Positions 29,256 to 41,184 of a DNA stretch of 64,000 bases are shown here, one piece after another. Source of the stretch: Siderastrea siderea (Eukaryota; Cnidaria; Anthozoa; Scleractinia; Rhizangiidae). A model generated the notes under the pieces. That model was given only the letters and a program-made list of their open reading frames with translations. It was not told the origin of the DNA and searched no databases. The position numbers and the translations under genes were made by a program. Position 1 is the first letter of the stretch. Every line of letters begins with the position of its first letter. Location of the stretch: assembly GCA_964030785.1 (NCBI GenBank), contig OZ034968.1, positions 61,344,399 through 61,408,398 of the forward strand. The letters run 5' to 3'.

Positions 29256-29516
29256 TTAAGTTATCTTACTGTAAGGGGTTTATTTGCTTTGCTCTAATTT
29301 TGGTTGGTTTTTAAGCTCCTACCCAGGGTCCCAAGAGGATTTCAATTCCAGGTAAGAAGCAGCAATTTAGTTCTTTATTTCACAAAGCTTTTTAGGGAAC
29401 AAATTGAAATAATGGTTAGCTCAATAGTTGTCCACAGTAGAACCTGTCAATTTCAAACAGTGCTTGAAGTCTACGCCACTTTTTTCACTAAAATTCTTGC
29501 TCTCTGGTTTTATCAG

Positions 29517-29813
29517 CTCCTCCGAGATTTATGGTGCGAGAACAGAAGTTGGCAAGGAATCTCATCGCTCTGCCTGTCGGCAACACAGTAAAGCTGGACT
29601 GTTCAGCTCAAGGATATCCCCGTCCTACAGTGAGATGGTATAAGGATGCAGCGTTGTTGCAGGAAAGGAAACGTGGTTCCAAGCTGCGTCTAAGTAGGTG
29701 GACCACCGTGTTGGTTTTGAAGGGCGTGGTGCTATCTGACAGTGGGCGGTACACGTGTAATGTCAGCAACGCTCACGGGTGGATCAATCATTCATACTAT
29801 GTTGACGTGCACG
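29517..29813 (+). CDS. FGFR-like Ig exon, D2-type, unit 1
   Basis: An exon of 297 nt (TTATCAG acceptor, GTAAGA donor), phase 1 at both ends. The translation starts APPRFMVREQK and holds one Ig domain: Cys in KLDCSAQG, Trp in VRWYKDA, strand F DSGRYTCNVSN, then GWINHSYY. That last motif is a variant of the FGFR D2 signature. Basic residues (QERKRGSKLRLSRW) are prominent. It precedes a D3-type exon after an intron of 570 bp. Unit 1 has Met where units 2 and 3 have Thr (residue 6 of the exon). Confidence 0.85.
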
Positions 29814-30383
29814 GTAAGAAAAAAGTTTATCTTGCCCACAGAATAGAAGTGAGTTTAAGACTTATGAAGGAACTGCATGATTTTTGGTTATTTGTCGTCC
29901 AATCCCATTGGTCATGTTACATTGCTAACAATATTGTCCGTAGAAATTTCTCACTTGATTTCCTCTGTGAGAAAAGTCACTGCTTTTACTGTTTCGTCTC
30001 CCCACTCGCAGGACACCTTCTAGCGTAGCAGGCGGATTACCCCAAGACCGCGTGTTTTTCTCGTTCAACTATTTCTGAGCAGAAAAAATGCACTGATCGT
30101 ACTGTTTTGTCTCCTCACTGGCGATTGGCATTTTTTGCGCGGCAGGCGGATTTCGCGCAAGAAACCTGTTTCTTTTACTATTCCCTGCAGTCCTGAGTCT
30201 TCTTACTTGCACATGCTCTTTCTAAGCGTTGTCGTTGACTCTATCCCATCCCTCCTTCTGATCTGTAACTGTACCAGCAATTTGAAAAAAATAAAATAAA
30301 TAACTCTTCATTCGAATTGTTGGAAGACCTTGGCGCGACCCTCCTTTAAACAACACCTCTACTAATATTTTTTTCCCTTTTAG

Positions 30384-30752
30384 AACGAATAGCTGCCAAA
30401 CCAGTTGTCTCAAAGATGAAAAACGTAACTGTTTACGAGGGCGAGAATGTGACTTTGTTCTGCAAAACCTTAAGTGACTCCATGCCTCATTTCCAGTGGT
30501 TGCGATGGTTTCCTACCAATAGTTCGGGTCACAACGGTACTGGCAGCCTCTCCTACGAAGTCTTAAAGCCGAGCATCCGAAGCATCCATAAGGACCTAGT
30601 TTCACCAACAGGCAACAAGTTCGATTTCCATGCAGTTTCGATGACTATGGTCAATGTTACTAAGAAAAGTGAGGGAAAGTACACTTGCATTGTGGGAAAT
30701 GCAATCGGATACGCGGCAGAGAGCGCATACATCATTGTTCACGAAAAGACTG
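30384..30752 (+). CDS. FGFR-like Ig exon, D3-type, unit 1
   Basis: An exon of 369 nt (CCTTTTAG acceptor, GTATGT donor), phase 1 at both ends. It begins ERIAAKPVVSK, recalling the ER...RPIL start of FGFR Ig domain 3. The Ig fold follows: VTLFCKTL (Cys), FQWLRW (Trp), and EGKYTCIVGN.IGYAAESAY, which parallels the FGFR D3 ending. Several N-glycosylation sequons (NVT, NSS, NGT). Extracellular ligand-binding module by family. Confidence 0.87.
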
Positions 30753-30874
30753 GTATGTGATAGATCATCGCTAATTCTGGTAATTTGTTTGATGTTATTG
30801 AGTTGACGTCTCAATTGAAGCCACAAATTAAAAGATATTACTCAGAATTAATTATAAGATGATACTTCAAACAG

Positions 30875-30931
30875 GCCAACAAGACAGAAATGTCACGCAG
30901 AACGACGGGACTGCTACCACAAAGGCCGATG
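30875..30931 (+). CDS. Thr/Asn-rich linker micro-exon, unit 1
   Basis: A 57-nt exon (AAACAG acceptor, GTAAGT donor), phase 1 at both ends, encoding GQQDRNVTQNDGTATTKAD: polar, with one NVT sequon. It follows the D3-type exon by 122 bp and is kept in all three units, with acceptor, donor and frame intact. In FGFRs such a segment would join the last Ig domain to the next module or membrane span. It is too short for homology, so the call rests on conservation and splice signals. Confidence 0.65.
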
Positions 30932-31032
30932 GTAAGTACATAAAATAGATAAATTTCGTACGAAATGCTCTTAAAGTGAAAGGATGGCGTGGCTGAAATA
31001 TGAATAAATGAAAGATCATCTCATTAATAACG

Positions 31033-31198
31033 TGTATTGTCTGGCCTACCAAATATGTAACAAATATTGACTGGCCTTCCAAATATGAACGAGTATTGTC
31101 TGGCCTACCAAATATGTAACAAATATTGACTGGCCTTCCAAATATGAACGAGTATTGTCTCGCCTTCCAAATATGTAACGAGTATTGTGTCGCCTTCT
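31033..31198 (+). repeat. About 62-bp minisatellite, unit 1
   Basis: Imperfect repeats of 'GTATTGTCTGGCCTACCAAATATG...' lie in tandem. Unit 1 has one more 62-bp repeat than units 2 (49856-49961) and 3 (61034-61139). Confidence 0.8.
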
Positions 31199-31199
31199 A

Positions 31200-31285
31200 G
31201 CCTGTTCCAGGCTCCGATACAGTGGGGAATGCGCGAACCTTTCTGTCGGCGCCGACATCATACTATCTGAAAACCTGGAACAGGC
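31200..31285. mobile_element. 86-bp miniature inverted-repeat element, unit 1
   Basis: Ends GCCTGTTCCAGG and CCTGGAACAGGC are exact inverted repeats flanked by TA. Paralogous copies follow the minisatellite in units 2 (about 49963-50048) and 3 (about 61141-61226). Confidence 0.7.
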
Positions 31286-31379
31286 TACTGGCCTTTCAAA
31301 TATGTATCAGTCAAAAGGGTTTGATTACAAGCAATTTGTTTACGAACGTTGTACATCAAAAAGGCCGCTGTCCTGTAAA

Positions 31380-31419
31380 ATAATACTAATATTAATAACA
31401 TACTACTAATAATAAAAAT

Positions 31420-31451
<32 letters not shown>

Positions 31452-31470
31452 ATGATAATAATAATTTAAA
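31380..31470 (+). repeat. (TAA)n microsatellite, unit 1
   Basis: AATAATAAT runs; the counterparts are near 50145-50230 and 61320-61410. Confidence 0.85.
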
Positions 31471-31750
31471 AACAATAATTCTTACCAGAATCCATTGCAA
31501 CTAAAATATTTTGAATTCCAAATAACTTTGTCAGGGTACTACCCCAAAGGTAAATTCATAGCTGCTATAAAATACTTCTCATGTCAAATTTTCTTTCATG
31601 GCGTCTTTGGTCACGTGATTATGTCTGTGAGACCTTTATCGATCCTTTTTAAAACGTCATTCAAAACGTCTTTTTGAATGGCACGTGCTGTTGATTTGTG
31701 CAGAATTACTCAAGTGTTAGAAGCTCGCGTAATTGGAGTGTGAACTGTTA

Positions 31751-32005
31751 ATGACCACTCTTTTTGGTTTCTTTCTTGCCCTGGCGATAAGCGTAAAACA
31801 AAAAGATTCAAGTGCAGTTGAAAGTAAGGTCTACCCCTTACTTCGGAGTGCACTTGACCAATGGCAGTGCAGCCTTGCAGCTAAAAGCACGTGGGTGTGC
31901 ATCTTTGAATTCCACAGGGACGGGCTCTGGTCACCACTGCGCTCTGAGCGTTTTGGTTTTCGATTCTGTTGGAGTCAAGGGCGACTTCAAAAAGTTTTAC
32001 TTTAG
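31751..32005 (+). other. Unrecognised open stretch, kept in units 1-2
   Basis: A frame starting MTTLFGFFLALAIS (hydrophobic, signal-like) runs 85 codons in unit 1. It is open in unit 2 (50509-50763) but carries an early stop in unit 3 (GTAAAATAA near 61735). A second frame over the same DNA (NSTGTGSGHHCALSVLVF) is open in all three. No family recognised. It could be a retrocopy remnant or chance frames in a recent duplication. Confidence 0.25.
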
Positions 32006-33519
32006 CTGTCGTATTTGAAAGCGTATTTCAAGCCGACTTAGGGTAAAAAATTCTACGTTGAGAAAAAGATCGTGGTCTAATTCTCAGGATTAGCCATTCA
32101 ACAACACTACAGCCATATGCGCGCATTCAATACTCGTGCGATACAAAAAAAATGTTTTATGACGAGCACGAATAAATTTCCCAAAAAGTAACAAAAAGTG
32201 AGCATAGTGTTACACCACCCTCAAATAAGAGAGGTAAAAATGTAAAAGAGGAGGCAAACACCACCTCTTGACCAGGAATCGTCAGTATTCTTTTGATCCT
32301 GCCTAATCATACAGCAAAATCAAATGCCGCGGCTAATAATTAACTTCACTTGAAAATGTGGACTTTACAGCGGGAGAAGTTGCAGGCACAAACAACGTCA
32401 ACCTAGTAGAATATATAATTTATCGTATTTATGCACGAAGCCTATTTAATAATATAATCCCGGGAAAAAAAACAGATGAAAAAATTAGTATTTTATGAAA
32501 CAACTTTTGACTTTTGACTTTTGACTTCATACAAAAACTAATTTTCATGTTTTTTTATGTTCTATCCCTCTTCTTTTTAAAGTAGCCCTCACGTCTAGTT
32601 GATTTTCCAGTGCACTTCAAGTGTACTTTGGTCCCTAGTGTGAACCGGCCTAATAACTTCCATTGCAACCTTGGTGCTATGACGTCATAAGTCACGTGTC
32701 CAGAACGCGTGGAAAGTTTTAAATCATTTTAAAATTATATTAAGCTCAATAAATCAGCCGTTTGTCGATACCTAATTGAAAATGAGAGTTATTATTTTTT
32801 CTTTTAAGAGCAAAGGAGAGAAGACGCAGCTTGAACGAAAGTTTGTTTTGACTCCTATTCAGCACGTTTTTTTACTTAGAACTTTAGAATTTTTTTGCCA
32901 GGGGTTTGGAAGATGCTCTTTTTAACGGTGTCAGCCGTTTTTCCCAATTCCTTCCCTCCCTTTCATACGGAACGAAAAATACATGTCTCCGTCAAACGTT
33001 CATTGTATTGCTGACGCCGCCGTATTTAAAACCGAGAAGACCGTGGGGACGAAGGACTATTTTCCCACCCACCTTAGCGGTCAAAGGTAGAGGGAATCTG
33101 GGCAGAGGAAATCGGCGGCAGGTCGCGCGGGTGAGGAAGAGGGAGGATAAAAGAGAGGACTTTCCTTTCCTTTTCGACACACATTTCGCTTGCTAAGGGT
33201 AAACCGACAGTGGTTTCCATTTTTGGAGCACTCAAGAACAAACAACTATCATAGAAAGCCACCAAGAGTGAGATAGCTGTACTTCAAGGATTGATTTCTC
33301 TGGGATTCAGTTTGAAAACTATTTCAGCTTGCTAACAAATAATTAGTGGTTTCATAATATTCAGCTCATTATTGTCTTTAATAAATCTTGTATTTTGTGG
33401 TTTAATTAATTAATTAATTAATTACTTTATGTTTTTTGTTTAACTTTTTTACCAAAAACCATGGCATTGATGTACATGTATGGGTCAATTCCAAAAGCGA
33501 GCGGCAGATACTTAGTTTC
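32006..33519. other. Intron-like repeat DNA, unit 1
   Basis: Shared by all three units. Contains (TTTTGAC)n near 32507-32527, a GA/GC-richer block at about 33000-33160 that looks repeat-derived (ACCGAGAAGACCGTGGGGAC), and (TTAA)n near 33403-33425. No supported gene. Confidence 0.4.
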
Positions 33520-33523
33520 TTAA

Positions 33524-36500
33524 GAGGCTCTGACTGTAAATATCGAGAATCGGCGGACAAGCTCAAAAAATCGAAAATCCTGATAACTTGCCAGAAGAAC
33601 ACTTTTGGGGAGCTATCTTCGAAAATATTACTTAAACCTTCTGGAATTCTATTGTTTTCGGGAAATTCGGAAAAACGGTTTTGCTTAATTTATTACGCAA
33701 TAATCAGGCTTAAAATTAAACAAATTGAAAGCGCTTGCTTTTAAACAATTTGCAACGCCAGAAAACAATTTTAATTTTAAATGATAGCAATACTCTTCTA
33801 CGTTCTGACAATAGGAATTGCATGGAGTTTTGCTTTATTTCTGTGGTTTGGTGGTTCTTTGAAACAAAGCCATTTTGCGCACTTCGGAAAAAGGCAAAAA
33901 TTGGTAAACTTTAGAGGCTTAAAATGGGTCTTGGTATGTCTAATATCGAATTGAAATAAACACTGTGATAAAGTTTGGCCCTACTTCTATTATAATATGA
34001 AATAAAAAATCTGGGCAATTCAGGCTCGCGCTGACAAAAACGCAAAATCGCGAACCAGTGTTGCCAAAAATTGAACAATGAAATGAATGAAATGAAAAGT
34101 AGTAGTTTGTGTGAGCTCAATTTAGAGGATTTTATTTACTGAAGACACACAGAGAATGAACTAAAACATTCCTTCAATCTATTCTTGCATTGTTTTGGGC
34201 TTATACTATTTCTACGTAAAACTAAAGAGAAGGAGAAAAAGTTTTAAAAGTTCTACACAGCTGTTGCGTGACCTGAGTCACGTGAATATTTTTTGTCACC
34301 TACTTATGGCAGTTTTTAAATGCGGTCTCTTACATGGGCCGCTGTTTTATGCATGCTAGTTCTCCAGCGAATACCGTACGGATCCCTGTGTTTGGGGCAT
34401 ACTGTCATGTGCAGCTGATATTCCACTGGGACGAAAATTGCGACAGGCAAGTCTAGAATTAGTTTCGTTTACATAAGACACCTTTCTCTTCGAGAGAAGA
34501 AAACTGCAAAATATAGTATGTTGTTGTGTACGTGACGCGATCGCTCTTTTCAAACGGCTACTAAAATTTTGGGCGACTTTTTGAAATGACACTATTTTGA
34601 CCAGGAGCAAAAGTGCATCATTATTATTATGATTTATACGCATTTGCCCGGCGAATTTGTCAAAAATTGTGCTGTTCCTATCGATATTATTACACTTGTA
34701 TAATATGTTTAAAAAAACGCAAACCACGGACGTTCTGGCAGCGGGATCGGTATTTACGAGTTCTAAATGCTGCTGTACATCTAAGAGATATTAATACACA
34801 GCTTGTTTGGTTTTACTTTGCAAGATCGCTGAGAACTCTTTCACGGTTTTAGAGGATAAGATTTTCATTGAAGAATATTTTCACGTTTACTTGAACGTGC
34901 AGTGATCGCTTGCGTGACTCCATTATTTTGAGTGATACTTTTGTGTTCCTTGCTTTACACAACCAAACTGAGCTCTCAATTTATACGCGTACGTCAACTT
35001 TAATGATTTGTAAAAGGAACCGTTTGGATTTTCGAGAACATTAGTTTTTTCCCCCAAAAAAACTGCAAATAACAAAGAAAGGCCATTGGTGCTGCAGAGT
35101 ATAGACATCTGACAAAAAATGATCATCCACTGCACTCTAGTTTCACCAACAATTTTCCAAATTTGTTCGCAGTTCTTCAGAAAGACAAATGAAGATATCA
35201 GTGAATGCATCATCTAGTAGAAAGACCATCCGAAAATAGTAACAGTAAACGATTTGTCATATTTCAAGTCGTCCTTCCATTACAGTTTTTTTTCTATTAT
35301 CCAAATTATGCACATTTTGGCAACACTGGTTCGCGAATTTGTGTTTTTGTCAGCGCGAGCCTGAATTGCCCAGATTTTTTAGCGGAGCCCGCGGGCAAAG
35401 CCCGCCAGCGGAGCTCCATTGCTAAGGAAATTTGGTAATGTATCGATGCGAAAAATTTTGGTTGTGACGTCAGCGTACATCCGTCCATCCGTCCGTCCGT
35501 CTGTCCGTCCGTCCGTCCGTACAGACTCTGGGGGAGGGGGAGGGAAGTTCCAAGGCAACCCGACCGGGAGTGGAGAATGCCATCTTTTCTTGGCGGGAAA
35601 TCGCGCGGTGCTTTTGGGCAAGCGGCGTTTTTCGTGGCGGGAAATCGCATGACCATCGTCGCTTTTGAAAAAGAGGTTTCTTTAAAAAGCTTAAGTTTAT
35701 TTAGCAAAACGATTGTTCGACGGTACTGTAGTTTTAAACTTGAGAAAAAAACATTTAATACCTATAAATGGAAAGAAAAAGTTCAAAAGAATACTGGTAG
35801 TAGGCGAAAACTTCAAGTTACGAAAGCTGCCTTCAAAGGACCTCATCGCTTTGTTTTCTTCACGGCGGAGAGCTTGCCTTGTTCTGAAACACAACCGAGT
35901 AAGTGACGTTTTTAAAGGGTTTAAGGTGCATGATTTTGAGTATTTATTACGGTCAAAGAAACTTCGTTTTGAAATTGAATTTATGTCATTAGAAATGTGT
36001 CATTTACTTTTGACTTCAAAAAATTATTAGAAAACGAGCTCAGATTTGTGGCAGATGTAGTCTTAGAATATTTTGCCATGCTGGAAGTGTAATGCGAATT
36101 GCATTTTTAAAGTATAAACTTACGGGTTTTCGAATAAACTTTTTCAAAAATGATTTCTCTGTTTATTATTTTGTGTTTGTTTATTCATAACAGTAGGTCA
36201 AAGCACAGTCGCAAGGCAACTGCACAAGCATCACTTACGGCGATTAATTGCTTTCAATTTTAACTGTCGGATCGGTTTGTGCAATTATCGATTTTCTTGT
36301 CCTAGAACTTTTCAATAGTAAGCGAAGCAGTTGTCGGTTTAAGACTATTTTATCCGAAAAGCTTCCGAAAAACAAGTGTTTTTGCGTTCCTCTTTAAAGC
36401 GTGTTTGGTGTTTGCTCGTTTTCAATCTTGATGGTATAAATTTTGACCAGACTAAAAGGGGCAGTTATTTGTTAACTGAACATCCGAACGCGATGAAGAT

Positions 36501-38146
36501 AACCCATTAACTTCAGAATAAGTTTATTTTGTTGTTGTACATGAGCGCCGTTTCAAGTTTATTCAAGCCAACAGCCAATAATCCAAGGAGATTTGACAAG
36601 CCTTGACATTACGGTTTTGCGCCCCATGAAATACGTCGATCGAACATGCAAATTAGCTTCCAAAAAAACGTACAGGGCATGCGTAACAAGATGCAAAACT
36701 GTCAATCATTCAAGTCCCGAGTGTATATCAATGTCATAACCATTGTTTCTGCTCTCAGCGTTCGAATCAATGACCTATTCATCGAGGAACAATGCCCGTA
36801 ATTAGGAAAGCCATCGCGGTTTAACATCTATTGTTGAAAATAATTCACACCTAAAATTAAAATAAACGTGAAGCAGTATGAACATGTCGTGTGAAGTCCG
36901 TAATTTTTTAAATGGGTTAAAATAAACGGATAAACTATTAGGAAAACAAGCAAACGATCGATCGAACACGTAAATAAAATTCTTCGTTTAAACAGACAAC
37001 AGCAGATGATCGATGTCTGTGTAGATTTCCACTCGTGTAAGCTTAAGTGTATTCCCACGCGGCGGTCGCTCGAAGTTTTCTTTGTAATAAACGAAATATT
37101 TTTCGCGTGTCTCTGGTTGAGCAATTTTCATTTCCTCTACAGCCAGCATTAACCGATAGTGGGAGCATTTTTCGCACATTTCCACAATAGCAATTACTCC
37201 TATTGTCTTTTCACGGACGGGAAGGACAGCCGTAGAAATCCCTTTTGGGAATACTCGGCATTGAAGTCAAAGAGAACCGAAAATAGCGGCGTGCTTTGTA
37301 AGCGCGCACAGCATCATGGATACCCCACATTTTTCGGGCGACGCAGTTCATGGGGCGCGAAACCGTAATGCAGTTAATGACAAAAGTAAAATATGTGTTC
37401 AGTTTGATGCCCGAAAAAAAAATTAAGCTGTGCTCAGCCTCTAGAATGACCTTTCGCGCTTGGTTTTACAGAACGGATCCTCAAAATCTTGGAGGACAAT
37501 TCGGAACACTTTCGGGCTTTTTGAGAAACACTTTTCGAAAGGGAACGAGCCAAAGAAAGCCCCGAAATATATTTCAGAGCGAACAGTTTCAGGACTATTT
37601 TTGAGAAACGAGCACCAGTTTATTCCTTGGAGGCTCCGCTTTTAGGCATGGCTAAATCTATATATTATTTCATATTATAATAGAAGTAGGGCCAAACTTT
37701 ATCACAGTGTTTATTTCAATTCGATATTAAACATACCAAGACCCATTTTAAGCCTCTAAAGTTTACCAACTTTTGCCTTTTTCCGAAGTGCGCAAAATGG
37801 CTTTGTTTCAAAGAACCACCAAACCACAGAAATAAAGCAAAACTCCATGCAATTCCTATTGTCAGAAAGTAGAAGAGTATTGCTATCATTTAAAATTAAA
37901 ATTGTTTTCTGGCGTTGCAAATTGTTTAAAAGCAAGCGCTTTCAATTTGTTTAATTTTAAGCCTGATTATTGCGTAATAAATTAAGCAAAACCGTTTTTC
38001 CGAATTTCCCGAAAACAATAGAATTCCAGAAGGTTTAAGTAATATTTTCGAAGATAGCTCCCCAAAGGTGTTCTTCTGGCAAGTTATCAGGATTTTCGAT
38101 TTTTTGAGCTTGTCCGCCGATTCTCGATATTTACAGTCAGAGCCTC
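33524..38146. mobile_element. TTAA-targeting element with ~0.5-kb TIRs, unit 1
   Basis: Begins GAGGCTCTGACTGTAAATAT and ends with its reverse complement, flanked by TTAA at 33520-33523 and 38147-38150. The inverted arms run to about 34075 on the left and from about 35315 on the right. Without the 2.28-kb insertion in its right arm it is about 2.34 kb, like its sister at 52281-54618. Unit 3 keeps the empty site (63442-63445). TTAA duplication is typical of piggyBac and Kolobok superfamilies. No transposase was recognised inside, so it is probably non-autonomous. Confidence 0.9.
35382..37664. mobile_element. 2.28-kb insertion with TTA duplication
   Basis: Unit 2 has the uninterrupted target (CAGATTTTTTATTTCATATT). 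Here the same text is split, with TTA repeated on both sides (35379-35381, 37665-37667). The left end has a GC-rich hairpin (GCGGGC-AAA-GCCCGC). The right end carries GGCTCCGC, the complement of the left GCGGAGCC, 28 bp from the junction. A (TCCG)n microsatellite lies at 35475-35520 and an inner inverted repeat pairs about 36606-36633 with 37338-37370. A 3-bp TTA duplication suits PIF/Harbinger. One minus-strand frame (37260-36988, EMCEKCSHYRLMLAVEEMK) could be an exon remnant; not identified. Confidence 0.85.
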
Positions 38147-38464
38147 TTAAATGTCTGATCAAATTTCCCATCATGTAATGAGGGCTGGGGGGATTTACAA
38201 TGTTAAATTGCTCCACTGGTTGTGGCCGATTACAAGGTATAATTCTCTACCTGTTTGAGCTGAAACGTCACTGCATTGTGACATTCTTATTGTATTGGCT
38301 GTTCACATTTGCCTGGGTGGAATTAACACGTTTACAATTGACTGATACATGTACATTGTTGAAAGGAATGTTATCCAAATCCATGGGAGTAGAACAGAAT
38401 TTTCTGACACCAATGTATTTCAGATTCACTGATTGGCAATCCTGGATACTGAATCTGATAATTG

Positions 38465-38557
38465 TTTGATTGATTGATCGATTGATTGAGTGATTGATTG
38501 ATTGATTGATTGACTGTTTGATTGAGTGAGTGATTGGTAGATTGATTGATTGCTTAA
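38465..38557 (+). repeat. (TTGA)n microsatellite, unit 1
   Basis: Tetranucleotide GATT/TTGA run with few interruptions. Longer in unit 2 (54937-55047). Confidence 0.9.
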
Positions 38558-38624
38558 TATTAAAAGGGCAACTCATTCAGGAGATAGCAAGTACATGATA
38601 TCACCAGACATCCGACACGCATTA

Positions 38625-38760
38625 AAACTACAGTCATTGCAGTTTCATTGCTTGAAGTGCAACGTGCCTAACCAACATGCGAATGCCTTTTAGCTCGATT
38701 CCCTATGCAGTTCGTTTTACATCTTCTAAAATGCAGTTGAAAATTAAACGTTATTGTTAT
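38625..38760 (+). repeat. Partial R1 repeat in unit 1
   Basis: Matches the middle of repeat R1 (TTGCTTGAAG...AACGTGCC...CTTCTAAAATGCAGTTGAAA). Also present at 55115-55255 in unit 2. Confidence 0.6.
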
Positions 38761-39524
38761 CTCTCCCAACTCAAACGCCTTTTTTGATTGGACAAGAACG
38801 TGTCACGTGGCATGGGTCAAAACAGTCTAACTCCCTAGGGCGAGTAGTATTTTTAGGAGCGCATTACATTCCTGGTATTTTCTGATTCGGGTGGGTGGAT
38901 GCCACCCCCTCCCCCCCATAAGATTTTCTGAATTTTTTTCTAAGACTGTTTTTCATCAGCATGTGTCGTTTTCAGTAGCTGTACGCATATAGACACATTT
39001 TGATTCAAGTTTGGTGGAAAGCGGTCGCTATGGTTACGACAAATAACGTCATAAGTAGCAAGTGGTCAAGCCATTTCTGGGTGAAAATGTGTTTTCCCTT
39101 TATTATAAGTGAAAAAAGCACAAATTGTTCACAAAAGGCAGTAAAGTGTTTAATTATGTCATATTTTGCATGTCTAGGATCAAAGATTTTTAATTTCTGT
39201 CGTTTATTTAATAATTTCTAATTTTGGGTGACGTCACACGCTCTCAGCAGCGCTGCAAACCATAATATGTACCTCATTTTAAAGTGCCACTGAGACGAAA
39301 ATTCATAGGTTTATTTCCGCCAAATTCTGTCGCAGAATATCGCGTTCTGTTCATATTTCCCCAGAAAACTGAACAACAAACCTTCCATCCTAATATTTTT
39401 TAGTTCCAAAGTCGCGTAAAATGTGTCCGCCATTACTGAAAACGTGTTCCTGGGTGATTGCGCAATTTAATAGCTTGTGACGTCAGAGGCTCACCTCAGT
39501 CGCGTTTCCTTGTGTTTTGACTGA

Positions 39525-39688
39525 AGATGTCTACCGTCGACTGCGAAACCTCCGAAGAGTATTTCTACGATTCGGAACAGTGTTTAACTTCCGAAGCCTC
39601 TGAGGATTCGTTTCATTCGGCAAATGAAGAATTTTTCTTACCGTACGATGTAAGAACTGATGTGAGGTTTCAACTAATAATCTTGTAA
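39525..39688 (+). other. Acidic short frame in element T
   Basis: ATG-started frame MSTVDCETSEEYFYDSEQ..., rich in Glu/Asp/Ser and aromatic residues. It contains a possible splice donor (GAT|GTAAGA) before the stop. The copy at 56015-56178 differs at a few residues. It could be a first exon of a lost transposase gene or of a captured host gene; function unknown. Confidence 0.25.
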
Positions 39689-40664
39689 ACAAACGGTTTG
39701 TTGACAATATTATTTGAGTTATTTGGCGGGAGTTCAAAACATAAGCGAAATATGCTTAGACAATGATTGTAGTTCAGGCCCCAGTTGCTCAAAAAGTGGA
39801 TAACTCTTTTTCAACGGATAAGTCGCTGTCCGGTGGATAAAATTTATCGCTTCATCTCGGTTGCTCAAAGCTTGGATAGCGCCCTCCAGCCAGCTGTTCA
39901 GCCGCTATACAGCAATCATAAAGTTGTCCATTCCAAGGTAGGTTGTGTAACTTTTATCCACTGTAAACCTGTGGCAAAACAGACATGGCTATTCGAAGAA
40001 TTGATCTTTTAAGCTGTGGAAATTTAGACAAAACACCTATGAAAACTTTAGACTTTGATGGTCGCGAATTCTCAACCTTGGGTCGATCGATGTTACTGTT
40101 GGTGTGGGAGAAAATAAAAGAAGCGATACTTGTCTGCCGTTGTTTATGTTCATTATATATTATAAAAAAAGCATTGAGATTTTTGGCCATTGTTGGCATA
40201 GTCTGGGAATCTTTCTTGAAAAACCGTTATTGTTGTAGTCAGCTGCCAGGCAGCTTATCGTGTCTATCATAGTACAGTGGTCACTCAACACATTGAAACA
40301 CAAGTGCTTGGCGCTGCTAAATATTTTAAACAGTTTTTAGAGAATTCTTTTTCTGAGCCGAAAGAAGTGAAATAAATCAAAACCTTTTTTTTCAAGAACT
40401 GGAGGCCTTGTGTGACCGGAATCTAAATATTTGTAGTCAAAATTAAAAGCGCACAAGGAAAATTTCCGCTGCTCAACAACAACATGCGGACCGCCGAGGA
40501 AACGAAGCTTTCGCTTGCCTTATTCGCTGCGAAAAATAATAACTTGATATTTAATCATTTTTCTTAAACCCTTAGGCAAATAGTGGCGTGTGATATTTGA
40601 CCCATATTTTTTCCCAACTTCAATTTCCACGGACCGTCGATCCGATCTATTAAAGCCTTTCTCG

Positions 40665-41184
40665 AACAACAACAACAACATTTTATTTGCATTCCCAATT
40701 ACAAATGCCATTGCACATAGAGAAGAGAAAGAAAAAATGTTGCAAAATCGATTAATTTACAGTTTCTGTGTCTATTGATCCATTTCTTAATGCAAAAGCT
40801 TCGTAAATGAAGTAACCTAATTTTTAACAAGTGAAAGCGTCAATGCTATTTAAGAGAAATACAATTTTAAGAATCGAAATCGGAATATTTACTAATAATA
40901 TCGTCCATTAAAGATTTTCTAATTGGATCATATCTATTGCAAGATAAGAGGAAGTGTACTTCGTTTTCAACTTCATTTGAGCTGCAGCATTGACAAATTC
41001 TCAGATGCTCAGGGATTTTAGGGGTGGAGTGTCTTCCATTTGAATTCTTAGAGGTTGTAATAATACCTAACCTAAGTTTTGCTACTGCCCGAACAATAAT
41101 GTCAATCAACTGTTCACCGACAGGGAATAAAGAGAGAAAAGTTTCTCCACATTCAGGATGGTATGTTATAAAATAAATGTCCAT
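40665..41184 (-). pseudogene. LINE 3'-end fragment inside element T
   Basis: The minus-strand frame of 105 residues has HLRICQCCSSNEVENEVHFL and then NRYDPIRKSL, the Cys/His knuckle pattern found at the C-terminus of many animal non-LTR polyproteins. It is followed on that strand by a (TGT)n-type tail near 40665-40680. It is 5'-truncated. The same fragment is in the second element T (57156-57675), so it predates the duplication of T. Confidence 0.65.

Noticed and set aside
31033..31198. CRISPR-like repeat array
   Set aside because: The repeats are contiguous with no unique spacers, in an animal intron; it is a minisatellite.
32906..33196. 96-codon frame present in all three units
   Set aside because: The DNA looks like an interspersed repeat end (Arg/Gly-rich low complexity), with no splice or domain evidence. 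Conservation is explained by recent duplication.
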